Source: Tubulanus polymorphus
Lineage: Eukaryota; Nemertea; Palaeonemertea; Tubulaniformes; Tubulanidae
Assembly: GCF_964204645.1 (NCBI RefSeq)
Contig: NC_134025.1
Location: 8,809,001-8,873,000, forward strand
Length of the DNA: 64,000 bases
Direction: 5' to 3'
Shown: positions 1 to 21,934 of the stretch, in pieces
How the letters are laid out: each line of letters opens with the position of its first letter
Position numbering within the stretch: position 1 is the first letter of the stretch
The notes under the pieces: generated by a model
Told to the model about the DNA's origin: nothing
Databases searched by the model: none
The model's input: only the letters and a program-made list of their open reading frames with translations
Made by a program: the position numbers and the translations under genes

Positions 1-2320
1 GAAAGGGATAAAATACGTGAAGTGAACGCATAATCACATACGACATAGCGTAAAAACTGAGTTACGACATTACGTGTAGGCCGTTAAAGCTTGTCGCTGC
101 AGACGATTTTAAGCGCGTACTGTTAATTCCTGGACGATGAATCAAAATGTGCGTCGAAACTTCGAAATCGTCCGTAAAAAAGGTCGATGACGAATGAAGC
201 TATAAATTTGATCAGATGCAAAAATTGAAGTGTTTGTGTTTGTGTGTGTGTGTACGTTTTAGGTTAATTCAGCGTGCAATATTTTTATAGAAGGATATCT
301 CTCGATGGACCGATGTATCATCCGTCATTAATACCCGGGTGAAAAACAATGCTTGCTACGTGTATGGCGAACGAGCTCGTTAATCTTTCTTTTAGGCAAT
401 GTCGGCTAATACCTGGTGAATGCTGCCGCAATAAATTAAGCGATTAATTACTACTATAACGAGTGGAACCTATCCGAAGACATTGCGGATTGATGAAACA
501 ATTATTCAATTGTAGCTCACCCACTAACAGAAAGGACCCAGTCAGTGGCTACGGTCGACGTCATGATATGTATATGAGTATATGAGAAAGATTTCAAAAC
601 TACTACGAAATGGCGCCGATAGAATTTAGATAATAATCATACAAACAATAATGATTGTACTGTAATTCCATTACTAGTTATATATTTTCTTATGCATATA
701 CAATAAATCATTATTGGACGGAGGGAAATAGGTTTTTGTCCCTGCGGATTTTTTCAATCTCTTCGATGGCTTACATAGATCTTTTTGACATGCTATTTTC
801 TTGGCTTTGCGGGCGATATCCCAGTCGATTTACTTTTATATACACTGCGCTAAGAAAAATTGGATTCCTTCCGGTTGCGGGAAAACGTCATTCGATCACG
901 AGACGTCAAACGCTAAACTTAGTTCAAATTGTTTATGATTTATTGAGTACTTTCGTTCGATGTCGTCAGCAGAAATGCGGCTCTCGCATTCGAGCTCACA
1001 ATCTCGTCGTGTTTGTGCCGCGGCAAAGTGCGGCGATGTTTTACGACAGTAAGTCTCAATAAACAAATTCATATTTACATATCGATCTGGCCCTTAAAAT
1101 ATTGGCCGTTATTGAATTATGTGGCCGACCGAGAATATCAAAGTGGAATCAAATTATACCAGAAAATGTACCGAAGTACTTTCCGTTCGCAGAAATTGTC
1201 ATCCCCGTTGAATCTATAATTTTTCAATTAATCTCTTTTTGCTAAAATGCTATCCATATCTCTTCTAAAACGTGTCCTTTTTTTGCGAAATCGTTTGTCA
1301 AAAATCCCAAACGGCTACGCAAATACGTTAATGGCTTTTCTAAAATTACAATTTCACCTACAATTAATTTTCATTGAGAACACTATTTAGAAAAAAAACC
1401 ATCGTACAAGACTGATGGATATTGAATGGTGATATTCAGTGACAATGGATTCTATTTTGAGTGCGATACCGCGTGATGTTGACTGCACCTTATAATACTG
1501 AAAAAGATGTATCTATTTTGTTAGATTCGGAGGACCCATTTTGTCAAAGAAGTTTTAGAATCTGTATATGATGTGTTTGTAGATTATGACATTTAAGCAA
1601 TTCCAATTGAAATTCGTTTGCGTAATCGCGTTTAACCTTACGGCGACATAAACAGAGTTACACCATCATTTATTGAAAAAGAAGATAGTCTACGATTGCG
1701 TTGCCTACTGGGATTACACTTAAAATCGCAACGAAAGCGCTAAGGTCCGATTACTCACGCGTGTTCAAGAAATTAGAAGTTTTTAGATAAATTCCATACC
1801 TTGGTGTCACATTGACTACAGCACGAACTATTTTGGCGATGATTTCGTTAGAGCTACCGGCTCTAAAGCTACAGGAATCTTGAGGAATGAATTTGAATCG
1901 AGTACACACATTCGATTGAAACCTGCTGGCAGTTATATTTCCCTGGTGGCCGGATGAACGGGTAACGTTAGATATTCAAATAACTTGATTTCAGCGATCT
2001 TTTCACAATGGGAAATTTCGGTTTTTCGCCGCACAATTTGTTCGGGCTGCAACTTTTGACACATAAATTGTCCAGGTAAGCAGCGAGAATGATTATAGCT
2101 AGTTTCCAGACCCACGCCCTCAAGATTCTGGCCTCTTGTCGGCTATTAACCGGCAAATTAATGTCACTGATAACGATGATACGGGTTTCTACTTAATAAA
2201 ATGACATCCCACCAGCCATCTTCGATGATCTCACATTGGACCTAATAGCGGTAGGGGCTATCTTTATTACATGTACCGTCATGTCGCGACATGGTAGAAG
2301 CAAAACAAATCTACCATAGC
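1..2320. other. No supported gene
   Basis: Unique AT-rich sequence with a GT microsatellite. One splice-site-bounded open stretch on the plus strand (1995-2075) is noted as a finding. Confidence 0.5.
233..254 (+). repeat. (GT)n microsatellite
   Basis: A short GT repeat within otherwise unique sequence. Confidence 0.8.
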
Positions 2321-2397
2321 TTTATTTGTGTTGTGGAAAATGATATAAGTAATTAGGAAACTTTACATCAGTCTCTTTCTCATTGTAGATGACTACT

Positions 2398-2586
2398 TCA
2401 ATCATGATTTGAATGTTTATAATGGAATTCGTTGTCCTTGACCCTACCTTCAGCCTTTCTTTTATGTGCCTCTTGTGTGATGTGATATTTCGGGTGTCGA
2501 GCTAAAAGTTTTTCCAGATCTATTTTCATACTTGCACATCCCACGATGACAACTGTCAACACAAGCAGTGGTTCCCAGGATTTCAT
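2398..2586 (-). CDS. Candidate small secreted peptide, 62 residues
   Basis: I do not recognise a family. The ATG at 2586 begins a typical signal peptide (MKSWEPLLVLTVVIVGCAS, 19 residues). A mature part of about 43 residues follows; it is rich in Lys, His and Arg, has no cysteine and carries a basic KRK triplet. Twelve bases before the ATG is a good splice acceptor (pyrimidine run ending in cgtttcag), suggesting an untranslated first exon upstream. AATAAA on the same strand at 2326-2321 lies 72 bases past the stop. Acceptor, start, signal peptide, stop and poly(A) signal together look like a terminal exon of a secreted-peptide gene. A short frame of this size could also arise by chance. Confidence 0.45.
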   Translation of the reverse strand: MKSWEPLLVLTVVIVGCASMKIDLEKLLARHPKYHITQEAHKRKAEGRVKDNEFHYKHSNHD

Positions 2587-9787
<7,201 letters not shown>

Positions 9788-10525
9788 ATGTGTGTGGGAA
9801 ATGAAAAAAATGTCGTCTTTAGTCAATACTATATTTCTCCTTTTCGACGATGAGGTTCTATATTGTTTTTCTTTTAGTAAGGAAAGCGTTCAAAACGCAA
9901 TAATGAACCAACGAAAGGTTAGACGTTTCTTGGAACAAGAAAACTTCGTTATTCTTGAAGGTTAAGACTATATCTTGATAATACAAAGATTTGCTGCTGT
10001 TTTTAAGAAGAAATAGACATTGAAAATCTGCAGTGATACTGTGTTTTTTTTCATATTCTTTTTTCATACTCGACCCCTTTGATGCTTTAGACGTTGGTTG
10101 CTGATGTTGACGCACCTTAGAACGTATGGCGGCAATAAGCTTTCCCGGTATGTGGATTAACTGACATGTTCTAAAGAAAGAATCCAAATGTTCAGGCAAC
10201 ACACGATGGAGACATTATAACCATATAGAACACACCGGATATCAGGGGAAATCGATGAAAGTCAACGTGATATCATAGAACAATGAATGATGCTATAGTG
10301 ACTGAAAAGATACCCGAGAAAAATCCAATTGTTGTACCGCTTATGTATATCATAATATGTTACGCAAGCTCTTTATTTATTACTAGATGGCTCCATGGAA
10401 TTTCCAATAAGCTAGTGGTCGTGCCAAGGTTTACCCTTCGAGATGAATGTCGTCACCAGAGGTTACGGCTCACATGAATGAGACAATATTAATTCTAGTC
10501 GAGTTTAATGGCGCTAACCCCTCTG

Positions 10526-10610
10526 TCAGAGTGGCTGAATGGGCACCCAGAGATACGAAGGATGATCCGCTCACAGACAGAAGGTCCCGAGATCGAATTG
10601 ACCACGCTTG
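10526..10610 (+). mobile_element. tRNA-derived SINE head (tentative)
   Basis: An A box TGGCTGAATGGG at 10532 and a degenerate B box AGATCGAATTG at 10590 follow a GTCAGAG start, recalling a leucine or serine tRNA. No poly-A or simple tail was recognised. Confidence 0.3.
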
Positions 10611-10865
10611 GTGGAGTAGTAACACTTCGTGTCCACTAAAGAAATCCAAATCTCACTGGCTAATAAACAGTTTGGGTTGATATCATCATCAAACACATAT
10701 ACACATAATACATGGATGTACATAGCTGAGTGATGTCATCGCTGTTGCTCGGGAACAAGATTCATCAAATAACAAGTAAATTAACGAGTCAACGTTGATG
10801 ATAGATGTCGATTGATCACAAGCGACACACCCTATTTCCAATTAAATGCTAAAGCCGTTTACGCG

Positions 10866-11365
<500 letters not shown>

Positions 11366-13153
11366 TATAAATATATATATATATATATATATATGTTGAC
11401 AGGGTCCCTAGACATCTTGATTGTGGCATCAGATTTCCAATTTTGTTGTACAAGTAGGAAACTAGAGTTGGTCAATAAACAATACTTTGTATAAGGCTAG
11501 GTCGTTATCACAGCACTGGAGACCATAATGGATTACAGAAAATATGCGCATGCTTAGACTAAGAGAGTACTGGTACCTGATGCATTTCAACATACGTATG
11601 TAAATGGATATCATGTTCCTAGCTCCACAAGTGCACATAAGGGAATCTTATTGGAATGACTAGCCTAAACTTTAAATAAGTTTTTTGTTTGCTGTTACTG
11701 CTGCGCTTGTTCCTTTGGGGAAGATTTGGATGGATTCATTTTACCAGGTCATATACATTCTGCCCGCTACAGGACTCCATGTTTGAATCGGACCCCGTTA
11801 ACATTTAGACATCAAATAAACCGTATATCATTACTGAAATACCCTTGTCGACTTCATTAACAATCACAGACAAAACGCCCGTGATCATGTGTATGCTGTG
11901 GGACCTCAGTGAATTGAGTTAACGTTTCCAAGTTCACCAAAAATGTCAGGCCAGAGGTAGATAAGGCGGTGTTGGTTGTGAGTTTGAGAGACCAGAACCA
12001 AATCAAGCACCCCATATTGTCCCCCATCTATACAATGGAATTATTCCAATTGTTTGTACTTTCATGATGCAACGAAAGTACAGTTACCGCTTAACGTACA
12101 TGTATTTACTTCATCAGTTGGTAAAATGCTTTAATGGCTTCTCGTGGAACTCAGTATTTTAAGCGGTGTGCATTATCGTGAAAAAAACTGCTCCAGCTGA
12201 TTTGTCGTGAGCACCACTCTGTAGCAGTCTCCATACGGATGTTACACACAATTTCAATTTATTCATTTGCAACTAATGTCAGTAAGAGCTTTCGAATCGC
12301 GCATTGTATTGACTTCTGAACCATTTTAGTTGGGATGAACAATTATCGTGCAGCTCTGGATCATCACCGCCAACCTATTACGACGTTGTAGGGCCATCAT
12401 TGGACGCTTCAGACATATTTTTTCAACTTCAGTGTCGGAAGGGAATTTGATGGAAGATATGAGAGTGTATTTAGCAGTTTTCTGTTTTTTGTCATTTGCC
12501 TTGACACAGCTTCTCGACTGAGAACTGATTGGCGGCGACGGAAAGTCTCAATAAACCAGAGTCCAGACATGAATGGCATGTAAAGTTATACGACTATGAT
12601 ACAGTTTTACCAACTCGAATGATACGGTTACCACGAAACGAATAGCCAACTGGTCACAAATCTGATGGGAATTATATATACATCACGGCTCATCGACATA
12701 ATTCATCCGACATAACATTATTTTGAGACTCATTCACAATCGAGGATGAAAGTCGCGGACTCAATTAATCAGCGTGTGTGATTTTTTTTATATCACCGTC
12801 GGTTGCCGACTGACCTATTTGTCTGCTGCAGTGATATTAGGTCCCACAATCTAAGACCAATGAATCGTACGATGTCGACTTTTGTCACATAATTTTGTGC
12901 AATGCAGATTGACGAGTTAATCGATTGTCTACCACTTTGATTCACAATTTATTTTCTTCTCGTCAACATTTCTAGTCGCAACGTCTTAAAACTAACATTG
13001 TGCCCATTGTCGGTGCGACAATGGCGCTTGTCTAATACCATCAGCGAAGTGACGTGGAGGTTGGGATTAATCTCCCAATCATATAGCTCGGTTACGTCTC
13101 AAATCTTGCGGAAAATATCCGCCTGGTCATGAAATATAAACATACTCATATGG

Positions 13154-13418
<265 letters not shown>

Positions 13419-15015
13419 ATCACATATCATATATCATCAGCACCCAGGGGCACGAGCACGAGTTTGATGTGCAGCCAATCCTCCCGACTCGGTCGTGGAT
13501 GATCTCTACCCTGGCGTGCTTCTTCTCATCTCAGAAGTGCGCTCACCACAGAACCAATTTATGACACTTCTCGTTAATTTAGATGTATTTCCTATCGGGC
13601 TAAATGGATAATTTTCTATATGTCAGATTAGGAATTATTGGCTCGTGATAGGAGGAAGCTTATCCGTGGAAAACACGAAATATAATCCGAGGGAATAAGG
13701 GGTTTCCGTAGTTAGCTCATCCTTTCCTATAAGTGGCTCCCTAATTTCAAATTCACTAAACCGAAAATTACTCCATAGCAATAAACAAGTCGAAAAATCA
13801 TAAAGTACTTATTTTCAGATTTCCAAATATCCGAGAATTGTGTCTTATCGCCACTTCTGATAATCCACAATATAAACTCTAACTTTCGATGAATTATCTC
13901 GTGTTTCACTTTGTGCAATTTTACACGCATTATCTTTCGTCATCCTTGAAGATCTAACCGTATACGTACATGGAGCCAGATCTGTTAAATGGCTTGGGAA
14001 TGAAGCAGCTGCTACATCTGTTCTTTGAGCAGATAATTTGATTTCTGTCTGTATAACACTAATGGAGGCGTCCTTTAATTCAGAAACGAAAAGGCAACTA
14101 TTTTGTTTTTATTCTCGGCCACGGCACCGACATTCTTATCGATTTAATAGTATCCTAATATTCCTTGTATAAAATGAACTAGTTGTGGATAAAGACGATT
14201 CGGTAGCGGTCACCCTTCGAATTGTCAATTTAAGTCCGTCGGAATGTTAGTAAAAATGTCGTTTTCGTGTTTAGTTTATACAGTGTCCTGAATATCGACC
14301 ATAAATCTAAATCGATATTCTAGTCTGAGCCAGATGCCGTAACCTTCCGACAAATCATGAACTTTACAAAAGATTATTTCTTTAAAACAATTCGTTTTTC
14401 TTATTGCATCTCATCTCTTCCAAGTTACACGCGAAAAGAACAGTTGTATATTTACCTCGGCTGATACTCGGAAAGAAAACGTCAAATCGGTTGAATTATT
14501 CAATCGGCTAAATTGATATCCGACATCAAGAGAGGAGCTCTCAACGTTGAATTTTTCATAGGGTTTGGGAAGCGACGTTGCTACTGTAACTGCGTTGATA
14601 TATACATATAAACCTTGCCAAATATAAGGAATACGAATCCACATACGCTAAATGATTTATTCACAAACTACCAACGAACAGTATATGTCAATGCTGCTGA
14701 CTGACTTCAAGATTTGGAAGAACAATTAATTCTTTCGTCAATCCGTTAGTTAATCGTTCGTTAGTATTTCGATTACGAGCTCTCTATCTATTATTGAAAA
14801 TCTTATTTGAAAAAAAAGTCTTATTTCACAATTATATCAGCCATAATTCAATGGCTTACATAGAGTTATTCTAATGGATAAGTAGGTTATGTTTTATGAA
14901 TATTTGAATGAAAAGTTAAACTACGTGCTCTTTTACCTACTACTTTGTTAAGTCACGTTTTGAACCGAGCAATATCCAGAACAACAGAAAAGATTATTTG
15001 TTTGTTTTTCTTTCG

Positions 15016-15016
<1 letters not shown>

Positions 15017-15072
<56 letters not shown>
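15017..15072. repeat. (TA)n array, 56 bases
   Basis: A plain TA microsatellite with no unusual flanks. Confidence 0.95.
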
Positions 15073-15081
<9 letters not shown>

Positions 15082-16772
15082 CGTCAATTTTTTCAAACAT
15101 GATTAGATATTATAAAAACATCAATTGATTACATCTTCCAGTATTGAACGTGTTTGTTATTTTCGGATCGCTGATCCTTGATGAGCAATTTCCTGATTAC
15201 CATACAGGCTTCCGGATCAGCATTTTTGACTCGATGTCCGTTGTTAAGGGTCGTCGAAGCATCTCACCGTGATTGCTTTATTACTACTGTAAGAGGCGAT
15301 GAATGACTTGCCCACGCGTGAACAGTTAATGACAAAAATATTTTGTCAGACTTATGCTTTGCAGCTGCTTCAGCGCCACCTAGCAGAGGGTTAAAATCGG
15401 TTACGGAGGAAAGCCTACATAATATGCATATCAATGATATGGAGCTTAGTTTCGTGTTCTTATACCTTAAGCATCGATTTCCATTACATTCAAAAGACTC
15501 GAAAACCGACAACGCTTTTATATAAGAGTCATTCATTCTATCCATGTTTAGTGACAGTATTCGCCATTCCATTCAGGTAGAATTTGTATTACGAAAAACA
15601 CATCAAATCGACTCTAAATAACTAAACCATCACGCAGCCTTCTCATTTAAATTACCGCTTTTATTGGAACTAGAAAATAGAATCTGCCGAATGAATACCG
15701 TCGAGAATTGAGTCTCAGTCGTTTATGGATAAGTCCATTGTTTTCATTGGCGACTGTGTAATTACTTTAAAGCATTCAATATTTTAACAGTCACATTTTC
15801 TATAACCAGGAGTTGCATTTCATCACAAGGGAGCCAAGAAATGATGCCGCATGGATCTCGTCAAACCCTTTTGAGAATTTGAATGTACGTGTATTTAATT
15901 TGAACGCATCAGTTGATTGATTGGTCGCGTCGATGATTGTTATATGTGCCAACCATCATCGCGGAGCAATTGCGTTATCATGAATATATGTAAATCTATA
16001 TATATTCAGCCTTTCTTTCCCCAGTAGACCTACTTTCAATCACAGTGAGCGTTGGATTGATTTGCAAACGTCTACTAACCTTTCTTCGCAGATTTTGGCA
16101 CGCATATACATCTAGTTCGAATCAATCAAAAATATTCAAAGCCTTTTCGGAATAAATCTGCCGACTAAGACAGAAGAAGAGAGAAATATGCATGATGAGA
16201 TTTATGACGTGACTGCGGACGGAGCGGAAAATTTCGGGCTATGCCGGTCATCGAGGCGGAAGAGAGAAACCAACCCTCGACAAAAACACCACGCCTCGTT
16301 GGACGCTTCCTTTCACTTCTGTCAACAACTAACGGTTGGTGACCATAAATCATCATACGAAGTACATATCTAGTAGAAGTTGACATTCGTTTAGGCATTT
16401 TTCGTTGCTTTAGAATCATTTAAGCATAAATTCTTCGGTGTAATAATTCGTGAAAGGTAGACGCTTTTGACGCGGATTGAAACCAACGTTGGCAGCTCGT
16501 CACAATTTTGAGAGAAACTCGGTCATGACTGCATTGCAGATGTTCTGATGGACTTACTTTTGTAGACTATTACGCAAATAAAATTAGAAGGCAAAACGAT
16601 TTTTACTCTCGGGGAAGGTGAAGCATTATCGAAGATGATATTAGCTATTAAGAGACGATTTCGCGTTTAATTGTAAATGGTTTTGATTCCAGTTTATGTC
16701 TCAAATTTACTATCATCATTAGACTACGTGCATTACAAAAGCAGTCACGATACGTCGAAAATGCAAGTGGCA

Positions 16773-16870
16773 TAGGCTCCACAGTTGTGAGTCAATGTTT
16801 AAATCAGTTCATTTTCAATGTTTTAACTATAAAGTCAAATTTTACTCAGAATTGTGGCACTGGATCCTGA
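16773..16870. mobile_element. CCAGTTCCACAG-family miniature inverted-repeat element, copy 1
   Basis: The ends read CTCCACAGTTGTGAGT and ACTCAGAATTGTGGCACTGG, with the shared inner motif AGTTCATTTTCAATG. It resembles the copies at 19262, 39909 and 48196. Confidence 0.5.
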
Positions 16871-17912
16871 GTCTTACTCAAGATTTCGTTCTTCCAGAAT
16901 TTCTGCTCACCAAACTATGCAATTACAAAACTGGACAATGATGACTAAGTTTATTGTTCGGATTGACTATTGCGTCTGCATTACCAACATCCATTTCGTC
17001 GGAATGTCTGGAATAAGACCGTATTATATCATCATATATGATCCGCGAGCGGTATTTACGTAGCACGAAGCGATATATATATTGAGCCGGGCGATGTCAC
17101 AAACGGGCATGTTTTGGCGCGCCAACTCGTCCGCACTATCATTATTGTCGAAAATTTTTACACGACACATTTACAAATGAATAATGTATACGCAAAATAC
17201 ATTTTGTAGCCACAATCTTAACACGGTCTTTTTCTCATGGGACGTGACACCAACATTTATTTTGGCCGATCCATGTCGGAAGTAATTTTCTGCGCCTACG
17301 ATTGAAGTATATGTGCACACCATGTTTTAGCATATATATTCCATGATAAAACGCGTGAAACGAACTCGAAATCCCTTTTCAACCTTAAATCACCTCAAAA
17401 CGAGTATCTATTTTGTTTATTACAATGACATGCACATTACATATGGATAATATATAGAAATTATAGAAATAATACCCAGACCTAATGTAGACTTATAAGT
17501 CACTTTATATGAAATAGATGAATAGAGTAGATACGCATAGCACTTTCCTGCAGATTCGATAGTTACAATATTGGATCTTATAATGCACTTTCTTTTTGTC
17601 CACGTAGCAAAGTCGTGGGAATGTACAATTTGATGATAAGACATAAGTAGGTCTGAATTGAAAGGTTTTCAAAAGTAGAATCAATATCGTTATCGTATAA
17701 AGCAGACCAGTAATCTCCAAACTAAGGACATTTTCATGACAAAATGAAATTCACTTTTTTTCTCGTTTTCACTACAAAAAGACATACCGTCTTCTGGTGC
17801 CCATTATCGTCGAATTTCAATTTGTAGACCTAGAATTCCGCCCCTTATATGAGCCAGTAACGATCTCAAGTATTAACTCCTGAATGCACCGGTAAGCCCT
17901 CTTTTGATCCCC

Positions 17913-17996
17913 AAATTCCAGCCCCATAACTAATGATTTTATTTGTTCATTTATAGAATAAATAAATACAAAATTTCAGCCCCATAACTAATGATT
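17913..17996 (+). repeat. Short direct duplication
   Basis: TTCAGCCCCATAACTAATGATT-like sequence occurs at about 17916 and 17975, 59 bases apart, probably a local duplication. Confidence 0.6.
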
Positions 17997-19261
17997 GAAT
18001 CAACACCTGCTTCGAACAACTAAGCAACGCAATTAAATTGAACATGTCCAACGTCTGCTACATAATTCTTTATTCTATCTCGGCGTTTATTTCATATTTT
18101 TAGGAGCTCTCTTGATTGACACCGAATCTCTTGATTCGGAATACCCGACAGATTTTGGTGAAGCAAACGATGCGTTTAATAGTCGCATACGAACAAGTAT
18201 GTAGACGATTAGATGAAACCAATTATGTTGCCATTAAGCAAAAGAAAGATACGACACTGGTGAGGCGTTTTGCAACATTCGTGTCGCAGGAGATAGGGTG
18301 AGATATCAAGTGGGCTTAATCTGCCGTCGATGTAGGTTCGAGAAAACGTTGATGGGCATAGATGTCTGCACTCCAACAAGCCCCCGTGGCGGAAATGGAC
18401 TGAGACTTGATGAAGCGCAAGCCCCCTTCAATCAAACGAACCGTGCCAAATTTACATCCCGTTTCAATTTTCGCATGAGTCCATGAAAAAAAAATGTTCC
18501 AGTATTTGGATAATAAAAGAATCTTTAAAAAACAATGAAATTCATCTTTGCATTCAAAAGGTTTGAAAAGGTTGAAACGATATTCGGTGTTTGTTACGTA
18601 CCTAATACACATTGTTGGAGCAGGCATGTGAAAAATCCACAAAAACCATATATCATTATTAGAACATACGCCGTATGAAATTCATCGGGGATTAGCAGGT
18701 AAAGATAATATCATTTGACGCCCCTGAGCGAAATTGATTTTGCTGTGGGTTCGCACCACAGAGTTTCTCATTAAAACTGGTTGGACAAAAATACAGATAC
18801 TGTCAAGGTCATTCGAAACTGAACCTAAATCTTCTGATTTCTGAGACTTCTGCATCGACATCCACCATCGCCAAGAGCTGTGCTACGAAATGCAATAAAA
18901 TTACATCCATATCATATCCAAAAGTGCGACATAAGCCCGGATAAGATGCCCAGAAATGATTTGATTCCTCTAGATTCACTGACGTGCGAAACAGGATAAC
19001 AAATGCATTCCAAAGGTCTGGACAATGGAATTGCGCGACGAGCAATTCGTGAAATAGTTACGTCAACTGAATCCCGCAATAGAAATGAAGGATGGCAAGC
19101 TGAAAGTTTCTCAGGGGCTTATCAAAAGCCAGATTATATCACTCTATGATTTATCACTTAATTTCAGTGTTAATTGAGCAATGAGTTAATCTTAATTAGA
19201 TTCTTGATACCGTTTACAAATGATAAATGCTATATTTTTAATCCAGATCAAGTTATTAAAC

Positions 19262-19362
19262 GGGATCCAGTTCCACGAGAGTTACAGTTAACTCTGAGTT
19301 GAAGTTAGTTCATTTTCAATGAGTCAAATCATAACCCAGAACTGTGGAACTGGAACTTGATC
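19262..19362. mobile_element. CCAGTTCCACAG-family miniature inverted-repeat element, copy 2
   Basis: It starts GGGATCCAGTTCCAC and ends CAGAACTGTGGAACTGG. The inner motif GAAGTTAGTTCATTTTCAAT is shared with copy 4. Confidence 0.65.
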
Positions 19363-21767
19363 GTTTTGACACCTCTCAAACGCCTCCTTGTCATTTATAC
19401 TTCTGTGATTTGGAGTAAAAATCATACTGGAAACAGATATAGAACATCAGGCTCCATATAAAAATTAGTCCAGCGCCAGTTAAAGATCTCTTAATCAAAG
19501 CTAGCTGTAAAGCGATAAATTTATCTTTAATAGCTGAGACATGTTTATATTTTCAATTTTTTATTACAACCCTTGAATGTTCATCGCGATGTTTCAAAAT
19601 CATGCAACAAACGTCACCAATGAGATTTTTATTGAACCAAAAGCTACTTAAGTAATCCTATTCATCAATATTCTGTCACGAAAAGTGATGATTCAGTTGT
19701 TGGAAAATGTCAACATGACGGTTACATTGCGGTGTTGCAAATCGGAATGATTACAATCCTGTATGGTGCTGTTATTGAGAATTAATTGAATAAAACCACT
19801 AGATATTACAAATAAAACGAAACAAAACCGCCTGTGGAAACGTCGTTGAAAATTAAGCCTTTCAATCGAGTTTATGAAAAGTTTGATTTAGAAATTATGA
19901 ATTTTTCGAAGTAATATAAAACGGCGTATACAGATGATCACGGATTAAGCACTTTCTATAGATTTTCTAGTATTTCATTATCTCACAATAAAATCAGATT
20001 TGATAATTGATTACAGTGAAGGCCAAAATGATGTGTTATTCAGATTAATATAAGAATAGTTCTCGAATCGATTCTATTTCCTATTCAAGTGTTTTCAATC
20101 TACTCAAGTTCGCTACTGGACGAGATTTCGTATTGAAAAAAGACGACCTACATTTTATTTGAGATACGGTTGTAAGAAATGAACTGAGAATCTGATTCGT
20201 TGTTTTCATTGGATATCATCATTCGTATTTATTTTATTTACTTCACTTCGAAACATCTTTGTCACAACAAGTTTTTAGAATATAATGGCTGCAATGACAA
20301 ATGAGAATACGAAAAATATTACACATTATATTGTAGCACATACACATTACAGCAATCGATATTTCACGACAATAAACCAGGAGGTGAATTTACTCAAATT
20401 TCCATACTTGTTTCAATCATCAAGTCAATCATTATCTTTGCGGAATATCTAGATTATCATTTCCAAGTGTTTAGATACATGTTTATGTTATATTATCATA
20501 TCAACGCACTCGACATGGTGAGATTAGTATAATGTCGGTTGGCGTAGCAGTAAGATGCTTGAATACAAGCACCCTTTCGCGACAGAGCTTACTATCTTGC
20601 CTACAAGTTGCCAGTTAATCCGCTGCATTTCTTTCGCGGGATTAGCAGTAAATATGATGCTTTTCTCTGTTATTTTTTCAGCGTATATACACTTACACAC
20701 CCACGGCTAAGGGTCTGTCGGGCCCACGCGGTAAAGCGAATCACATAGATGAACATAGACAAAATTTCTGTTTTTCAAATGTTGACGAGAAACAGCGTAT
20801 AAAAAAGCTTACAATGACATATGCTACACTACACCTAATGCGCACCTGACTCAATCTTAAAGTATATCAATATTTGATGTTCTACTGACAATATTCTCCG
20901 TTCAAGATGTCTGTAGCTTGGCAGTTCCTTCCGAGCATTCATTTATGAAATAGGTGTTCAAGACAATCGAACGTGCTACACATAAAACCGATATATATAC
21001 GTAAATTGTTGCTTTGAAAGCATTGATTTTTGAATTTTTCAAAATCCATCCAGGGACAGATGAAATATGATAAAACAAGCATCACAGTTTTTAAAAAAAG
21101 AGAAAAGAATGACTCAACAATACAGGACAAAAGTACCCAATCAAAATGGCGGCTAGCAACTGTAAAATGGTTTATTGGCGCTTATAAAATCTTCTCTATT
21201 TGTGTGTTAATAAGCTGGATTAAGGCTAGGATTTTATACGGTCAGTTTAGGGAAGAAGGGATATGCCGCTGCGTGGTTGGGCAATGTAATAATGGATGGC
21301 ATTCACATCTTCCCAACTTAGTAATAAACTTTTCATTTACATATGAATACATGAAATATCTCTGTATGCATCAAGATTACCTTCGTCGTAATAAATATTT
21401 GAATTGACATACGAACGTAAGCTGCTATTTGTTCATATCGCTGAACAGAGCTTGGAAACCCTAATATTGAGTCAGAGAGTTCACTGACATAAAGGAGACC
21501 AGGGGAAGATATACATATGTAATTGAATATTGGATCGATAGATTGATATTTCATTGATGGACTATCAGATCCGTCTTGGAAAGTCTTGGCACCTGGTGAA
21601 TTGGTTCCATGGGCGCATGTTTATTATATGGTATTGACATGGCGAAGCCTGTTTATCTATTTCCAGGTGTTCGCCGGCATTTCTTAACAATTCCATATTG
21701 AACTTCACTTCTGTTAACAAATACGAATTGGGATACCTGATTCATTGGTTTTATTGACAGACGAGAG

Positions 21768-21934
<167 letters not shown>

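Noticed and set aside
20530-20720. tRNA-like A box TGGCGTAGCAG
   Set aside because: No B box at proper spacing, so neither a tRNA nor a SINE could be supported.
21030-21407. 125-codon plus-strand frame
   Set aside because: Random-looking composition and no recognisable motif.
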